Source: Proteus myxofaciens ATCC 19692
GTDB lineage: Bacteria; Pseudomonadota; Gammaproteobacteria; Enterobacterales; Enterobacteriaceae
NCBI RefSeq assembly: GCF_001654855.1
Contig: NZ_LXEN01000031.1
Location: 1 to 64,000 of the forward strand
DNA: 64,000 nucleotides
Direction of reading: 5' to 3'
Shown here in pieces: positions 39,937 through 49,952 of this stretch; position 1 is the stretch's first letter, and each line of letters opens with the position of its first letter. The notes beneath the pieces are model-generated. The model did not search any database. It saw only the letters and a program-made list of their open reading frames with translations, and was not told the origin of the DNA. A program made the position numbers and the translations under genes.

Positions 39937-42258
39937 TTAACGAAAAGTAAAGTTAACCATAGCGGTTTGCCCACTTAAATCAAGAACAGAAAGTTGATAT
40001 TTACCTCGTTTTTCCAATAAATAGGAAAAAACCTCACCATTTTCTGTCTTACCTATTTGTTCTCCATTTAAAAACCACCATTGAGTTCCATTTCCGCCTT
40101 GTGTTGAAACAGCAAGTTCAACCGTAGTTTCACCAGGTAATGGTCTTAGTAAATCATCAGCTCGAACACCCGAAATAAACAATGGAATGATATCTTCTTT
40201 AATAGGTGGACATGTTAATGAAATAGACGGTAATCGTTTCGCTCTACGCTCTTTTTCAGGCAACCATGCATCTAATGCTATCGGCCATAATGCGATATCT
40301 TTTAATTGCGCATTTGGGCAATTAGGTCCTGTTCGTTTTCCGTCTTTATCTAGCCATATTTTTTCATTAATTCCAAGAATACCCTCTTGGCTTGCATTAA
40401 TTAATGTAGGAGGGATAGTATTGTCTAATATCCAACTACGTCGACTTACACGACAATTAGTATCTTCTTTTGGTAGAGCTTTGCCTGTAGGCCAACAAAT
40501 TAATGCGGTAGTAACGCTACTTGGTCTTAAATCCGTTGGTGGTGATTGCTTATTTTGGTAGAGATAACCCATTAATAAGTTATTAACTTGGTTCATAATT
40601 GGCACAGCGGTCGCAAAACCAAACTGCCCAGCAACAGGTGTGCCATCAGGTCGCCCAACCCATACACCAATGGTATAACGCGCATTTACGCCAATAGACC
40701 AAGCGTCACGATAACCATAGCTAGTACCTGTTTTCCATGCTAATGGGGCAATAGGTGAAAGTGCATTATCAGGGCGAGGTCTTGCTTCACCCGCTAATAT
40801 TCGCCTAATAATCCAAGCTGCACCGGGTGACATTAATACACGATTTTCAATCGTTTGCTCTGGTGTAAAGCGTAATGGCGCGGTTTTTCCTTGTCTTGCC
40901 AGCGCACTAAAAGTAGCGACTAGCTCATCCATTCGTGTTGCTGTTCCACCTAAAATCAGAGCCAAATTAGGCTCTGAGCCATAAGGAAAACGCAGTTCTA
41001 AATGATTATGACGCAATTTGGCTGCAAATTTTTTAGCACCATATACTTCGATAAGTTGCACTGCGGGTAAATTAAGTGAACGACTTAATGCCTCACTAGC
41101 ACTAACTGCACCGTTAAATCCTGAATCAAAATTACCTGGTCTATAATTATCAAAACGTCGTGGCACATCTTGTAATAAAGATTCAGCATGAATTAGGCCT
41201 TCATCTAATGCCAACCCATAAATAAAAGGTTTTAATGTTGAGCCAGGAGAGCGCCATGCACTAATCATATCAACATGACCAAAGCGATTATTATCACTAA
41301 AATCCGCAGAACCTACATAACCTTTGACACTCATATCAGTGTGATCAACAACCAGAATTGCGAGAGATGTTTTATCGGCTAATTGGTATTTCCATCGATT
41401 AGCGATATCTTCAAGTTGTCTTTGGATGTTTACATCAATCGTTGTGGTGATAATAGGAGCACGCTTTTCATTATACATACGACGAGCTAACAAAGGCGCT
41501 AATTGTGGTGTCTGTCTTGGCGCTAATAAAACTTGCTCTTCTTTTATCTCATCGACTTTTTCTTGTGACCAAATCTGGTAGTCAGCCAATCTATCTAATA
41601 CTTTATCTCTAGCAACTTGTGCCCTATCAGGATATCTATCAGGTCGTAAACGGCTTGGTGCCTGAGGTAATACCGCCATTAATGCAGCCTCACCTGCTGA
41701 TAAATCTGCTGGCGATTTACCAAGATATGCCCAACTTGCTGCCCCTATTCCTTCTAACGTACCACCATAAGGAGCTCGATTAAGGTAGATTTCCAGAATT
41801 TCGTCTTTTGAGTAATACCATTCAAGCTGTAATGTGCGCCAAAGCTGTTTAATTTTACCGCCTATCGTTCGTGAATGAGGATCAATCAGGCGAGCAACTT
41901 GCATAGATAATGTACTTCCACCAGAAACAATACGCCCTGATGTAATGTCTTGCCATGTAGCACGAATTATCGCCATTGGGTTAACACCAGGGTGTTGATA
42001 AAACCAGCGATCTTCATAGGTGAGTAACGCATCTAAATATTCAGGAGAAACATCAGAAAGTTTAACGTGATAACGCCATACCCCTTGTTTATCAGCAAAA
42101 CGCCAAAGCGGTGTACCGTCTTGTGCTGTCACAATCGTTGCAATTTGTGGTTCAGGATCGGGTAATGGCCATATTTTATTTGCTATCCAAATACAGATTG
42201 GAGCAACAAATAGAAAAATAATGACAACGGCAAAAAACCACTTATATCTCAGTTTCAT
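39937..42258 (-). CDS. pbpC: Penicillin-binding protein 1C
   Basis: Bifunctional-type peptidoglycan synthase, 773 residues, of the inner membrane. An N-terminal membrane helix (about 7-27), a glycosyltransferase domain with EDRWFYQHPGVNP and GGSTLSMQ, a transpeptidase domain with SPGSTLKPF (SxxK type) and KTGTS, and the C-terminal PBP1C domain (GVRADDLLRPLPG onward). It follows yfhM, the usual pairing in bacteria, and the partner protein is thought to trap proteases that breach the outer membrane while PBP1C repairs the wall. Confidence 0.96.
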   Translation of the reverse strand: MKLRYKWFFAVVIIFLFVAPICIWIANKIWPLPDPEPQIATIVTAQDGTPLWRFADKQGVWRYHVKLSDVSPEYLDALLTYEDRWFYQHPGVNPMAIIRATWQDITSGRIVSGGSTLSMQVARLIDPHSRTIGGKIKQLWRTLQLEWYYSKDEILEIYLNRAPYGGTLEGIGAASWAYLGKSPADLSAGEAALMAVLPQAPSRLRPDRYPDRAQVARDKVLDRLADYQIWSQEKVDEIKEEQVLLAPRQTPQLAPLLARRMYNEKRAPIITTTIDVNIQRQLEDIANRWKYQLADKTSLAILVVDHTDMSVKGYVGSADFSDNNRFGHVDMISAWRSPGSTLKPFIYGLALDEGLIHAESLLQDVPRRFDNYRPGNFDSGFNGAVSASEALSRSLNLPAVQLIEVYGAKKFAAKLRHNHLELRFPYGSEPNLALILGGTATRMDELVATFSALARQGKTAPLRFTPEQTIENRVLMSPGAAWIIRRILAGEARPRPDNALSPIAPLAWKTGTSYGYRDAWSIGVNARYTIGVWVGRPDGTPVAGQFGFATAVPIMNQVNNLLMGYLYQNKQSPPTDLRPSSVTTALICWPTGKALPKEDTNCRVSRRSWILDNTIPPTLINASQEGILGINEKIWLDKDGKRTGPNCPNAQLKDIALWPIALDAWLPEKERRAKRLPSISLTCPPIKEDIIPLFISGVRADDLLRPLPGETTVELAVSTQGGNGTQWWFLNGEQIGKTENGEVFSYLLEKRGKYQLSVLDLSGQTAMVNFTFR

Positions 42259-42272
42259 TCAATTACTCAAAG

Positions 42273-42298
42273 GAAAAGCCCTTTCCTAAGAAAGGGCT
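42273..42298 (-). terminator. Hairpin between yfhM and pbpC
   Basis: AGCCCTTTC and GAAAGGGCT form a 9-bp stem with a 4-nt loop; TTTTCCTTT follows on the minus strand. It ends about 15 bp before the pbpC ATG, so it may limit pbpC expression. Confidence 0.65.
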
Positions 42299-42305
42299 AT
42301 GAAGC

Positions 42306-45300
42306 TTAAGGAACAACGTCAATTTTAGGTTCTGTCATTCCTATTGCGCGCCAATAAGGCACATACATTGATTCAACTTGCGGTGGTGGAACTTGATAGC
42401 TTCCTGGTGTCACAGCCCTTGCTAAATAAAGCAAGGTTGTTGGGCGATATCTATCAATAGAAACAGCAGCGACAAAACGATCATCTCGGTATTCAAGATG
42501 TTTGATATTCGCATGTCCCATATCATCAATAAATTCCTGCAAGTCTGTTGCACTATCACTTAAACTTGCACTACTTGATGCTAGGTTTTGGTTCTCTATT
42601 TCAAGACCGGCTGGTAATAAATCAACCACTAATGCATCAGGTACATCTCTATCTGCTGATACTTCTAGTTTTACCACTAGCATCTCACCACTTTGTAAAC
42701 GGCTAGGATTTACACGACGTCCTTTAAGATCATAGTAGCTACGGTTAACATTCAACACATTACTATAAGGTGCAGGAATAGTTTTAGGATAACCTACAAT
42801 ATTCATTCGTGAATAAATCGTTGTACCACCACGATTGTTTAGTTCTAGCCCTTCTTGAAGTTGCGTTGCCGTTAATGTTTCATTGACAGCGCGATCGCTA
42901 TTAATTGGCGGAACTTGTCTATTAACAACAACTTCCCACGGTTGTTCTGCCATATTAATGAAGAAGCGACCAGCAAGGTATAGAGAGTTACTCTCTTGCG
43001 TTGAGAACCATTCACGTCCTGTTAGATTATCAGAAAGCGTCATTACGCTAGCATCACGAGATTGTGAATCAAGGTTATTTTCACTCAGTAAAGCGATAAT
43101 CAGAGCTTGATCTCGAATAACACTACCATAGTCACCTAGTCCGTAATTGTATTTACGTGTTGTCGTTACGCCTTCAGCAATCAATCCTTCAGCACGGCTG
43201 TTATCCCCCATCAGCTTAAGCGCAATACCTAATTGTACTAATGCTAAACCACTACCTGATTGGTTACGTTCAAGATAAAGACGGCGTAATTCACCTAAAG
43301 GTGCTTTTTGCTGATTTGCTAAAACCAGTGCGGCATAAGCCCTTGCTGAGAAACGAGCAGCATCTTGATTAACGGCATATTCATAGTTAACAAGATTCTT
43401 GTCTTGTAAATAGCGCAGTAAACGATCATTAGCACGTTTTAATGCATCAGCAGGAACAGCATAACCTTGTTGTGAAGCACGGAATAAGAAGTCTGTTGCA
43501 TAAGCTGTTAACCAATATTCTTCACTACCACCTTGATCCCATAATGAGAATCCACCCTCTGTTTTCTGCATTGTTAATAGATGAGCAATTCCTTTTTCAA
43601 TCGCCACTTTTCTATCAGCATCAGTTTGTGTTTTGATACCTAGCTGTTTTAGCTCTTTTTCAGTGGAATAGAGAGATGGATACAGCCCACTTACAGTTTG
43701 TTCTAAACAACCATATGGGTAGGCAAAAAGCTCTCTAACATAACGTGCAACCTGCAATGGTGGGCGACTTGTTAGTAATAATTCACCTTCGAGTGTCGCG
43801 TTATTAAATTGATTTAACGTTTCTGAAGGTAAACGCCATGTTTCACCATCTTTTAAGGTATTAGCATAATGTACAGTTTCTGCTGGATATGCAGGACGCA
43901 CGCCAATTTTCCATGTGTTATGATAAGGTTTTATCTCTTCATTAGGCACTTTAATACCCGTAATTGAGAGTGAAAACTCACCTTGACCAAAGCCATATTT
44001 CGCTTTAACTGGAATTTGAACTTGTGTACGTTCACCTTTATTCAATGAAACGGTTTTGCTTTCAGCGCCATTTAAGCCAACAAGCCCAGATACGGTATAA
44101 TTTAGTGTGATGGCTTGTGGATCATCAGTTAAGTTAGTTAAATCTAATGAAAGCAGTGCACTATCTCCTCCTGCCATAAAGCGAGGTAATGATAATTGAG
44201 TGACTAATGGTGCAGCAATCACGACTTTACCTTCTTGGCTACCAAATTTATCAGCAGTCCATGCCTGTGCCATTAAGCGTACTTCACCGTTAAATTCAGG
44301 AATAGGTAGAGAAACTTCACCTTCACCCTGTGCATTTAATATTACTGGGGCTGATTGTTGTGCGATGATTTGCACTTCAGTTAATGGTTTTTTACCACCG
44401 CGAGAAAGAGCCGCCTCTTCGCCACCATCGCCCCCAAAGCGTAAATTAGCTAAACGACCTTGTCCTTCAATTAGTTGCCCATAAACATCATATTGATCAA
44501 CGCTATAGCGTTTACGACCAAAGAAAGCATCATAAGGATTTGGGGTTTTATAATCTGTAATATTTAAGACACCAGTATCAACCGCAGAGACGAGGACATT
44601 GATTTTTTCAGGTAATGACTCGCCTTCATTAGGTTTAGCCTTAATGCGAATTTTTAAGTCTTGATTTGGTCTTATTTTTTCAGGTGCATCAAGTGCGATA
44701 TCAATACGACGGTTTTTATCTTGTAATGGCAAATGCAAAATACCCACAGCACGTTTAACTGTCGCTTGTTTTGAGGCATCACCAGGTCTTACAACAACTG
44801 TTGTCAGATAAAGGTCATGCCTTGCCCATTCTTTATTTATAGGCACTTCAATATCAAGGCCTTTTTCAGGCATATCGACTTCTTGCCACCATAATGGTCC
44901 ATTACTTGATTCTAATAAAACATAGCCTTTACCAGGGTGAGGAGCAATAACATTCAGTTTTACTTTGTCACCGGGTAAATATCCTTTTTTATCAAGAGAT
45001 AGCTTAACTTGATCTGGTCTAACAGCACCTGTACCGTTTGTGTTGTCCATCCAAGAATAGCCTGCCCAAAAGCGTAAGCTACTGACAAGATTTGTTTTAG
45101 GATCAGAAACTTCAATACGATAAGAGCCCCATTCAACAGGAAAAGCAACCTTTGCAGTACCCTCTTTTGCTATCTTGATAGTCTGCTCATCCATTTGAAG
45201 ATCTTTTTGGTTATATCCTGACTCCCAACCATTAGAGTTAGACCAACGCCAGTAATAATCATGACGTTCATAAATCAGTTTCACATTAAGATCATTGGCT

Positions 45301-47387
45301 GGTAATTTATTGCCATCTTGATCGGTGTAAACAATATCAAACTCTGCCATTGAGTTATCATCAACAGAATACCCTGCTTTGTATTTATCAGCTCTATAGT
45401 CATACACCTCTTTTTTTACAAAAAGAGGACGAATCCCCGCAAGATGGGTTGCTGGCCATACTGCTTGCTGATAACGGCGTGTTACAGGACGGCCACCCGC
45501 TTCAAGTAAGCTTGCTTGTAGAATAATATTTACTGGTGATTTTAATTCGGCATAACGTTCATTATCGACACTCAGTGTTGTTTCACCATCAGCATCAAGA
45601 TTTAATTCGAATTCATCTAATAAACGATTAAAGCTTTCATCTTTTACATCACCAAATTCATAGCCAGGTAATTTACTTACGGCTTCACGTGATGATTTTA
45701 AGAAAATTTGCCCTTGTAAGCGGTTATCTGAGGCAGGTGCACCATAAAGATAACGTCCTTTGATATCAAAATAAGCATTATTACCACTTAATAAAATGCC
45801 TTTTTTACCCGTAATATCAAGCGCCATACGCTCTGGCATAAAGTCTTCAACTTGGAACTCATAAAAACGTGGCGTTCCATCACCAATATCGAAACGTAAT
45901 GTTCTTGTTCCTGTACTTTCATTTTCAGGAATAGACAGTTTTAATTGGTAAAGCCCATTTTCAGGTTGCCAAACAAAGCTTTGAGATATTTGACCATCTG
46001 TTTTTAATAAATCAACTTTTACTGGCTGCTCTTTAATTGGATTACCATCACCATCACGCAGTAACGCATTAACAATTAAGATCTCGCCCGGTCTATAGAG
46101 ATCACGAGGTCCAAAAACAAAAAATTGTTTGCTATAACCTTGAGGTCCACCAATATCAAACTCTGAAAGATCTAACGCAGGCTTACGCAGGTCAATCATA
46201 CTTGTTTGTCCATCACGAATAGCCATCAATAAACGTGCTTTATCATTTTTCTCTAATGATGCATGTCCTTGATTATCTGTTAGTGCTTTGGAGATAAGCC
46301 CACCTTTTTCATCTAATAAACGGAGCTCGACTTTATTTAGCGCAGCGCCGTTATTTAGAGATTGGGTGAAAATATCGATATTATTGAGGTAGCTATGAAC
46401 TGAAATCCCAATATCACTGAATGTGAATACCGTAGCGGGCATGGTGTAAGAGTATTTTCCAGCTTGTTGCATCACTGCAATATAAGCGCCCTCTTTTTTC
46501 AGTGCATCAATAGATTTAAGAGGAAGTAATACATTTTCACGCGTATTTTTTTCTGTGTTTAATTCAAAGCGACCGGTATAGACAAGATCAGCCTGAGATA
46601 AAAATTCGTCAGATTCCCAATAATTAATATTAGAACGATTTTCCCATTGGGTTAAAAACTGCGCTAATTTATCATCTTTAACACGGAAAAAGTTAACATC
46701 AACCTGATCCACATTTAATGCCGTAATAGATAAGCCTTCAGCAGATTCTAAAGGTAAAAGAGAACCTTTGCTGGTGAAGCCAACAGAAGGAAAAATTTCT
46801 TCTGTTGTTAATTTCTGGCTAAATGGTGTAACTAAAGTACGATCGTTAATGCCTTTAATTGTTTTATCAATGGTTAAATTTAATTCTGTTGATGGGGGTA
46901 AATGTCGAAAACGCAGTTCCATCAGATTATCCGATAGCTCCCATGCACCTTCTAATTTACCTTTTTTGGTATCAACAAGGCGGATAACATCATCAAATTT
47001 TTGGTCAGGATCAAGCGGGACAGAGAAAGTCACTACCATCGTGCTTGCACCATCACGCTGCAATTCAGAAGCATCTAATACAGTGACATCTTTGGCTGCA
47101 TAACGCGTTGCTAATTCATTGCGTTTTTCTTGGCTAGTTAATGCAGTTTGATTATTTATTTTCGTTGTAACTGACGATTTTTCACCATTTTGTGAAGCAG
47201 AAGTTGCTTTTGTTTCTGTTTTATTGCTTTGTGTCGTTTGTACATTATTTGCTGTTGATGAAGCGCCTTCATCGGTATTTTTATCATCACAGCCAGTAAC
47301 AGCCAGTGCTGATGCCAGTAATACAGCAAGAGAGCACCAACTATACCCCCTCTTTTCTGTATACTGTCTAAATTGGTTTTGGTTCAT
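42306..47387 (-). CDS. yfhM: Bacterial alpha-2-macroglobulin lipoprotein
   Basis: A large periplasmic protease trap of 1,693 residues attached to the inner membrane by a lipid. The start at 47387 (MNQNQFRQY, with AAGGA upstream) is preferred over the longer frame; the lipobox is LAVTGC. Macroglobulin-like repeats fill the N-terminal half. The thioester motif CLEQ begins at C1227, so this is the thioester-bearing form, followed by the alpha-helical thioester domain. Paired with pbpC downstream. Orientation and neighbours agree with E. coli. Confidence 0.95.
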   Translation of the reverse strand: MNQNQFRQYTEKRGYSWCSLAVLLASALAVTGCDDKNTDEGASSTANNVQTTQSNKTETKATSASQNGEKSSVTTKINNQTALTSQEKRNELATRYAAKDVTVLDASELQRDGASTMVVTFSVPLDPDQKFDDVIRLVDTKKGKLEGAWELSDNLMELRFRHLPPSTELNLTIDKTIKGINDRTLVTPFSQKLTTEEIFPSVGFTSKGSLLPLESAEGLSITALNVDQVDVNFFRVKDDKLAQFLTQWENRSNINYWESDEFLSQADLVYTGRFELNTEKNTRENVLLPLKSIDALKKEGAYIAVMQQAGKYSYTMPATVFTFSDIGISVHSYLNNIDIFTQSLNNGAALNKVELRLLDEKGGLISKALTDNQGHASLEKNDKARLLMAIRDGQTSMIDLRKPALDLSEFDIGGPQGYSKQFFVFGPRDLYRPGEILIVNALLRDGDGNPIKEQPVKVDLLKTDGQISQSFVWQPENGLYQLKLSIPENESTGTRTLRFDIGDGTPRFYEFQVEDFMPERMALDITGKKGILLSGNNAYFDIKGRYLYGAPASDNRLQGQIFLKSSREAVSKLPGYEFGDVKDESFNRLLDEFELNLDADGETTLSVDNERYAELKSPVNIILQASLLEAGGRPVTRRYQQAVWPATHLAGIRPLFVKKEVYDYRADKYKAGYSVDDNSMAEFDIVYTDQDGNKLPANDLNVKLIYERHDYYWRWSNSNGWESGYNQKDLQMDEQTIKIAKEGTAKVAFPVEWGSYRIEVSDPKTNLVSSLRFWAGYSWMDNTNGTGAVRPDQVKLSLDKKGYLPGDKVKLNVIAPHPGKGYVLLESSNGPLWWQEVDMPEKGLDIEVPINKEWARHDLYLTTVVVRPGDASKQATVKRAVGILHLPLQDKNRRIDIALDAPEKIRPNQDLKIRIKAKPNEGESLPEKINVLVSAVDTGVLNITDYKTPNPYDAFFGRKRYSVDQYDVYGQLIEGQGRLANLRFGGDGGEEAALSRGGKKPLTEVQIIAQQSAPVILNAQGEGEVSLPIPEFNGEVRLMAQAWTADKFGSQEGKVVIAAPLVTQLSLPRFMAGGDSALLSLDLTNLTDDPQAITLNYTVSGLVGLNGAESKTVSLNKGERTQVQIPVKAKYGFGQGEFSLSITGIKVPNEEIKPYHNTWKIGVRPAYPAETVHYANTLKDGETWRLPSETLNQFNNATLEGELLLTSRPPLQVARYVRELFAYPYGCLEQTVSGLYPSLYSTEKELKQLGIKTQTDADRKVAIEKGIAHLLTMQKTEGGFSLWDQGGSEEYWLTAYATDFLFRASQQGYAVPADALKRANDRLLRYLQDKNLVNYEYAVNQDAARFSARAYAALVLANQQKAPLGELRRLYLERNQSGSGLALVQLGIALKLMGDNSRAEGLIAEGVTTTRKYNYGLGDYGSVIRDQALIIALLSENNLDSQSRDASVMTLSDNLTGREWFSTQESNSLYLAGRFFINMAEQPWEVVVNRQVPPINSDRAVNETLTATQLQEGLELNNRGGTTIYSRMNIVGYPKTIPAPYSNVLNVNRSYYDLKGRRVNPSRLQSGEMLVVKLEVSADRDVPDALVVDLLPAGLEIENQNLASSSASLSDSATDLQEFIDDMGHANIKHLEYRDDRFVAAVSIDRYRPTTLLYLARAVTPGSYQVPPPQVESMYVPYWRAIGMTEPKIDVVP

Positions 47388-47660
47388 ATCCTTTTCCTTT
47401 AATTCAACCCAATAATAATGTGATATGTGCAATGTGCACTCTGTTTTATACGCGGTGAAATGAAATATAAAATGATTCAATCAAATAAGAAAAAAAGCCG
47501 TTTTAGGCAGTCTTATTTAATAATATAGAATCATTGAATATACTATTTCGATGCTTTTTGACTTTTGTTATTTCCCTTAATCAGGACGCTAGAGTAAAGA
47601 TTTCATAAATAATATGTTACATAAAATATAAATAATTTACCGATTAGATCATTATAGGGT

Positions 47661-47690
47661 AAAAAAAAGCGATATCTCATGAGATATCGC
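47661..47690 (-). terminator. Terminator after sseB
   Basis: A perfect 22-bp palindrome (47669-47690, GCGATATC arms) with eight U residues after it on the minus strand, 16 bp from the sseB stop. Confidence 0.82.
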
Positions 47691-47706
47691 CTAAATATGA
47701 AAAGGT

Positions 47707-48135
47707 TTATTCGCCGGTTATATTGACAATTGGAATGCCTTTTCGAAGAAAGCCTCCTAATTTCCGTTGATAAAAAGGTGTAACATGATGAGCCATAAAG
47801 TGCGCTACACCTTTTTCTTCTTTATTCACAAAACAAAAATCAATAGACTGCCCTTCTTCTAAGTGTTCAAATGCTGATTTCGCCGCTTTAGGAAATAACT
47901 CTGCAATCGTGCTTTCTTCTCCCGTTATTTCTAGCCCAATAAGATAAAATGTTTCTTCTTCATCTTGCTCCTTTGCATTAACAATAAATGCGCGACGAAT
48001 AGGTTTATATTCGCCAAATAATTCACTTAATGCATTTGTTAACTTTTCAGGAAGTGGTTCTAGAACACTTAACTTTAGAGAAGAACCCTCAACGGTAACA
48101 ATTTCTTGTACCTCGAATTGCTCAGATAAATCCAT
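47707..48135 (-). CDS. sseB: Shortened SseB-like protein (C-terminal domain only)
   Basis: 142 residues from the ATG at 48135 (GGAG 6 nt before it). The sequence matches the C-terminal SseB domain: RRAFIVNAKEQ, YLIGLEITGE, IDFCFVNKEEKGVAHFM and HHVTPFYQRKLGGFLRKG. E. coli SseB has about 260 residues and an extra N-terminal domain, which is absent here. The gene follows pepB by 24 bp and is probably co-transcribed. In E. coli SseB overproduction alters serine sensitivity; whether this short form does the same is unknown. sseA, next to sseB in E. coli, is missing. Confidence 0.8.
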   Translation of the reverse strand: MDLSEQFEVQEIVTVEGSSLKLSVLEPLPEKLTNALSELFGEYKPIRRAFIVNAKEQDEEETFYLIGLEITGEESTIAELFPKAAKSAFEHLEEGQSIDFCFVNKEEKGVAHFMAHHVTPFYQRKLGGFLRKGIPIVNITGE

Positions 48136-48159
48136 GACAAACTCCAACTTAGCTTATTG

Positions 48160-49455
48160 TTATTTTGCTTTTGTTAATAACAAATTAGCAATTGAACGAA
48201 CACCATAACCTGTTGCACCAGCAGCCCATTGTTCTACAGAAGATTTTCTGTAAGTTGCAGAACAATCGATATGTACCCAGCCTTTTTTATAATCGGTCAC
48301 AAAGTGTGATAAAAAGGCTGCCGCAGTACTTGCACCAGCAGTATGAGATGGCGCTGCAATATTATTAAGATCAGCAAAGCTTGAAGGGAGTTGGCTACGA
48401 TGGAAATCAGCTAATGGTAAGCGCCAAAATAGTTCATTTTCTTGTTCAGCACTTGCTAATAATTCAGTCGCTAATTTGTCATCAAAGCTGAGAATTGAAT
48501 GATAGTCATTACCTACTGCAACTTTTGCAGCCCCTGTTAAGGTTGCTGCATCAATAATAAGCTCAGGAGATGCATTACTTGCATCAATTAGACCATCAGC
48601 TAATACTAAACGACCTTCAGCATCTGTATTCATAATTTCAACAGATTTACCATTACGATAACGAATAATATCACCCAGCTTAAACGCATTACCACTGACC
48701 ATATTATCTGCAATGCAAAGTAGTAATTTTACTCGTTTATTTAAACCACGAGTCACAGCAAGCGCTAAAGCACCAGCAAGGGTCGCAGCCCCACCCATGT
48801 CAGCTTTCATTGAGTTCATTGATGATGTGGGTTTAATGCTATAGCCACCTGAGTCAAACGTAATACCTTTACCAACAAGACATGCAAACACAGGAGCATT
48901 AGGGTCTTGAGTAGGGTTAAAATCTAAAGCCAAGTAGACAGGATCACGAGAAGATCCACGACCAACAGTATAGATGCCGGCATATTGTTGATCTCGAAGA
49001 TCAACGCCTTTCGTTATTTTATAACTTATTTCTTCTTTATCTAAGCCACAAAATAAATCAACAGTACGTTGTGCTAATTGCTCAGGACCGAGTTCTTCTG
49101 CTGGTGTATTGATTGTATCTCTTACCCAATCAACAATGCGGATACGCGATTCTAATTCCTTTTTATCTGCTTCACCTAATTGTGGCCATTCGATAGAACG
49201 AGCGCCTTTAGGTGCTCTAAATCCTAACCAAAAAGCCCAACTACGCTCTAAATCCCAATTATCACCAACGAGTGCAACATTACGAATACCTTGGCCGTCA
49301 ACTTTGCGACCACCACGTTGTATAGCACCTAATCGATTTTCTTCGGTTAAGTGAATTGTCATGCCAGTTTCGCTAGTGCTAATTAGTGCTTTTTCACCCC
49401 AACAAGCTGCAGCAGGTTCATTAGACAGCATGATAGGCATTATTTGTTTGTTCAT
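48160..49455 (-). CDS. pepB: Aminopeptidase B (M17 leucyl aminopeptidase family)
   Basis: Cytoplasmic metallo-aminopeptidase, 431 residues. The metal and active-site motifs [15 protein letters not shown] and [14 protein letters not shown] are intact. It lies in the pepB-sseB unit near the isc operon as in E. coli, where iscX is next; here ggt and a nucleoside hydrolase lie between. Confidence 0.96.
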   Translation of the reverse strand: MNKQIMPIMLSNEPAAACWGEKALISTSETGMTIHLTEENRLGAIQRGGRKVDGQGIRNVALVGDNWDLERSWAFWLGFRAPKGARSIEWPQLGEADKKELESRIRIVDWVRDTINTPAEELGPEQLAQRTVDLFCGLDKEEISYKITKGVDLRDQQYAGIYTVGRGSSRDPVYLALDFNPTQDPNAPVFACLVGKGITFDSGGYSIKPTSSMNSMKADMGGAATLAGALALAVTRGLNKRVKLLLCIADNMVSGNAFKLGDIIRYRNGKSVEIMNTDAEGRLVLADGLIDASNASPELIIDAATLTGAAKVAVGNDYHSILSFDDKLATELLASAEQENELFWRLPLADFHRSQLPSSFADLNNIAAPSHTAGASTAAAFLSHFVTDYKKGWVHIDCSATYRKSSVEQWAAGATGYGVRSIANLLLTKAK

Positions 49456-49952
49456 TAATTATCTCACTTATTATTACTGATGGCAGTTAACCCATTCAGA
49501 CTACCAGATATTTATCTTTCAGAGTGATTAATTTACTGCAAAAAGAATACAGACTCCATTATCGTCAAGTTGTCTCATAGGCATACAAAGTATTCTTAGA
49601 AGAATATCGCACAACCTAGCGCGATGATTTCCCACTTTGTGGTTATTTTTGATTTTATGTTAATAAAGATATCGATAAGGTTGAGATTTGATAGCGCGTT
49701 AATAATGAAAAAAATTCAACATAGTTACCTTTAAATTTGAGCGTGTTCACCAAATTGAATGATATCGACTAATAACCCATTGTTTAAATAGATTAATCAT
49801 TTTAAGTCTTCTATCTTTAATAAGCATTTTTATATTAATAAAAATGATAATGATACCAATAAACAATTATTTATTTTCGAGTTCAGTATGTAGTCATTAA
49901 TACTGTAAGTTAAAGCGTGTAGAAATACGCATATTTAATTTAAGGGCTTAGT
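49456..49952. other. Divergent region between pepB and ggt
   Basis: About 500 bp without a gene. It contains TATTCTT-AG-AAGAATA (49591-49606) and a Fur-like GATAATGATA stretch at 49846-49855 about 100 bp before ggt. Both divergent promoters must lie here. Confidence 0.4.
49846..49864 (+). promoter_or_regulatory. Weak Fur-box-like site upstream of ggt
   Basis: Positions 1-10 of the 19-bp Fur consensus match exactly (GATAATGATA) and about 14 of 19 overall. The second half is poor and AT-rich DNA gives such matches by chance. Confidence 0.25.

Noticed and set aside
46768-47103. 111-residue plus-strand frame inside yfhM
   Set aside because: Antisense shadow of a very long real gene; no promoter, ribosome binding site or recognisable domain.
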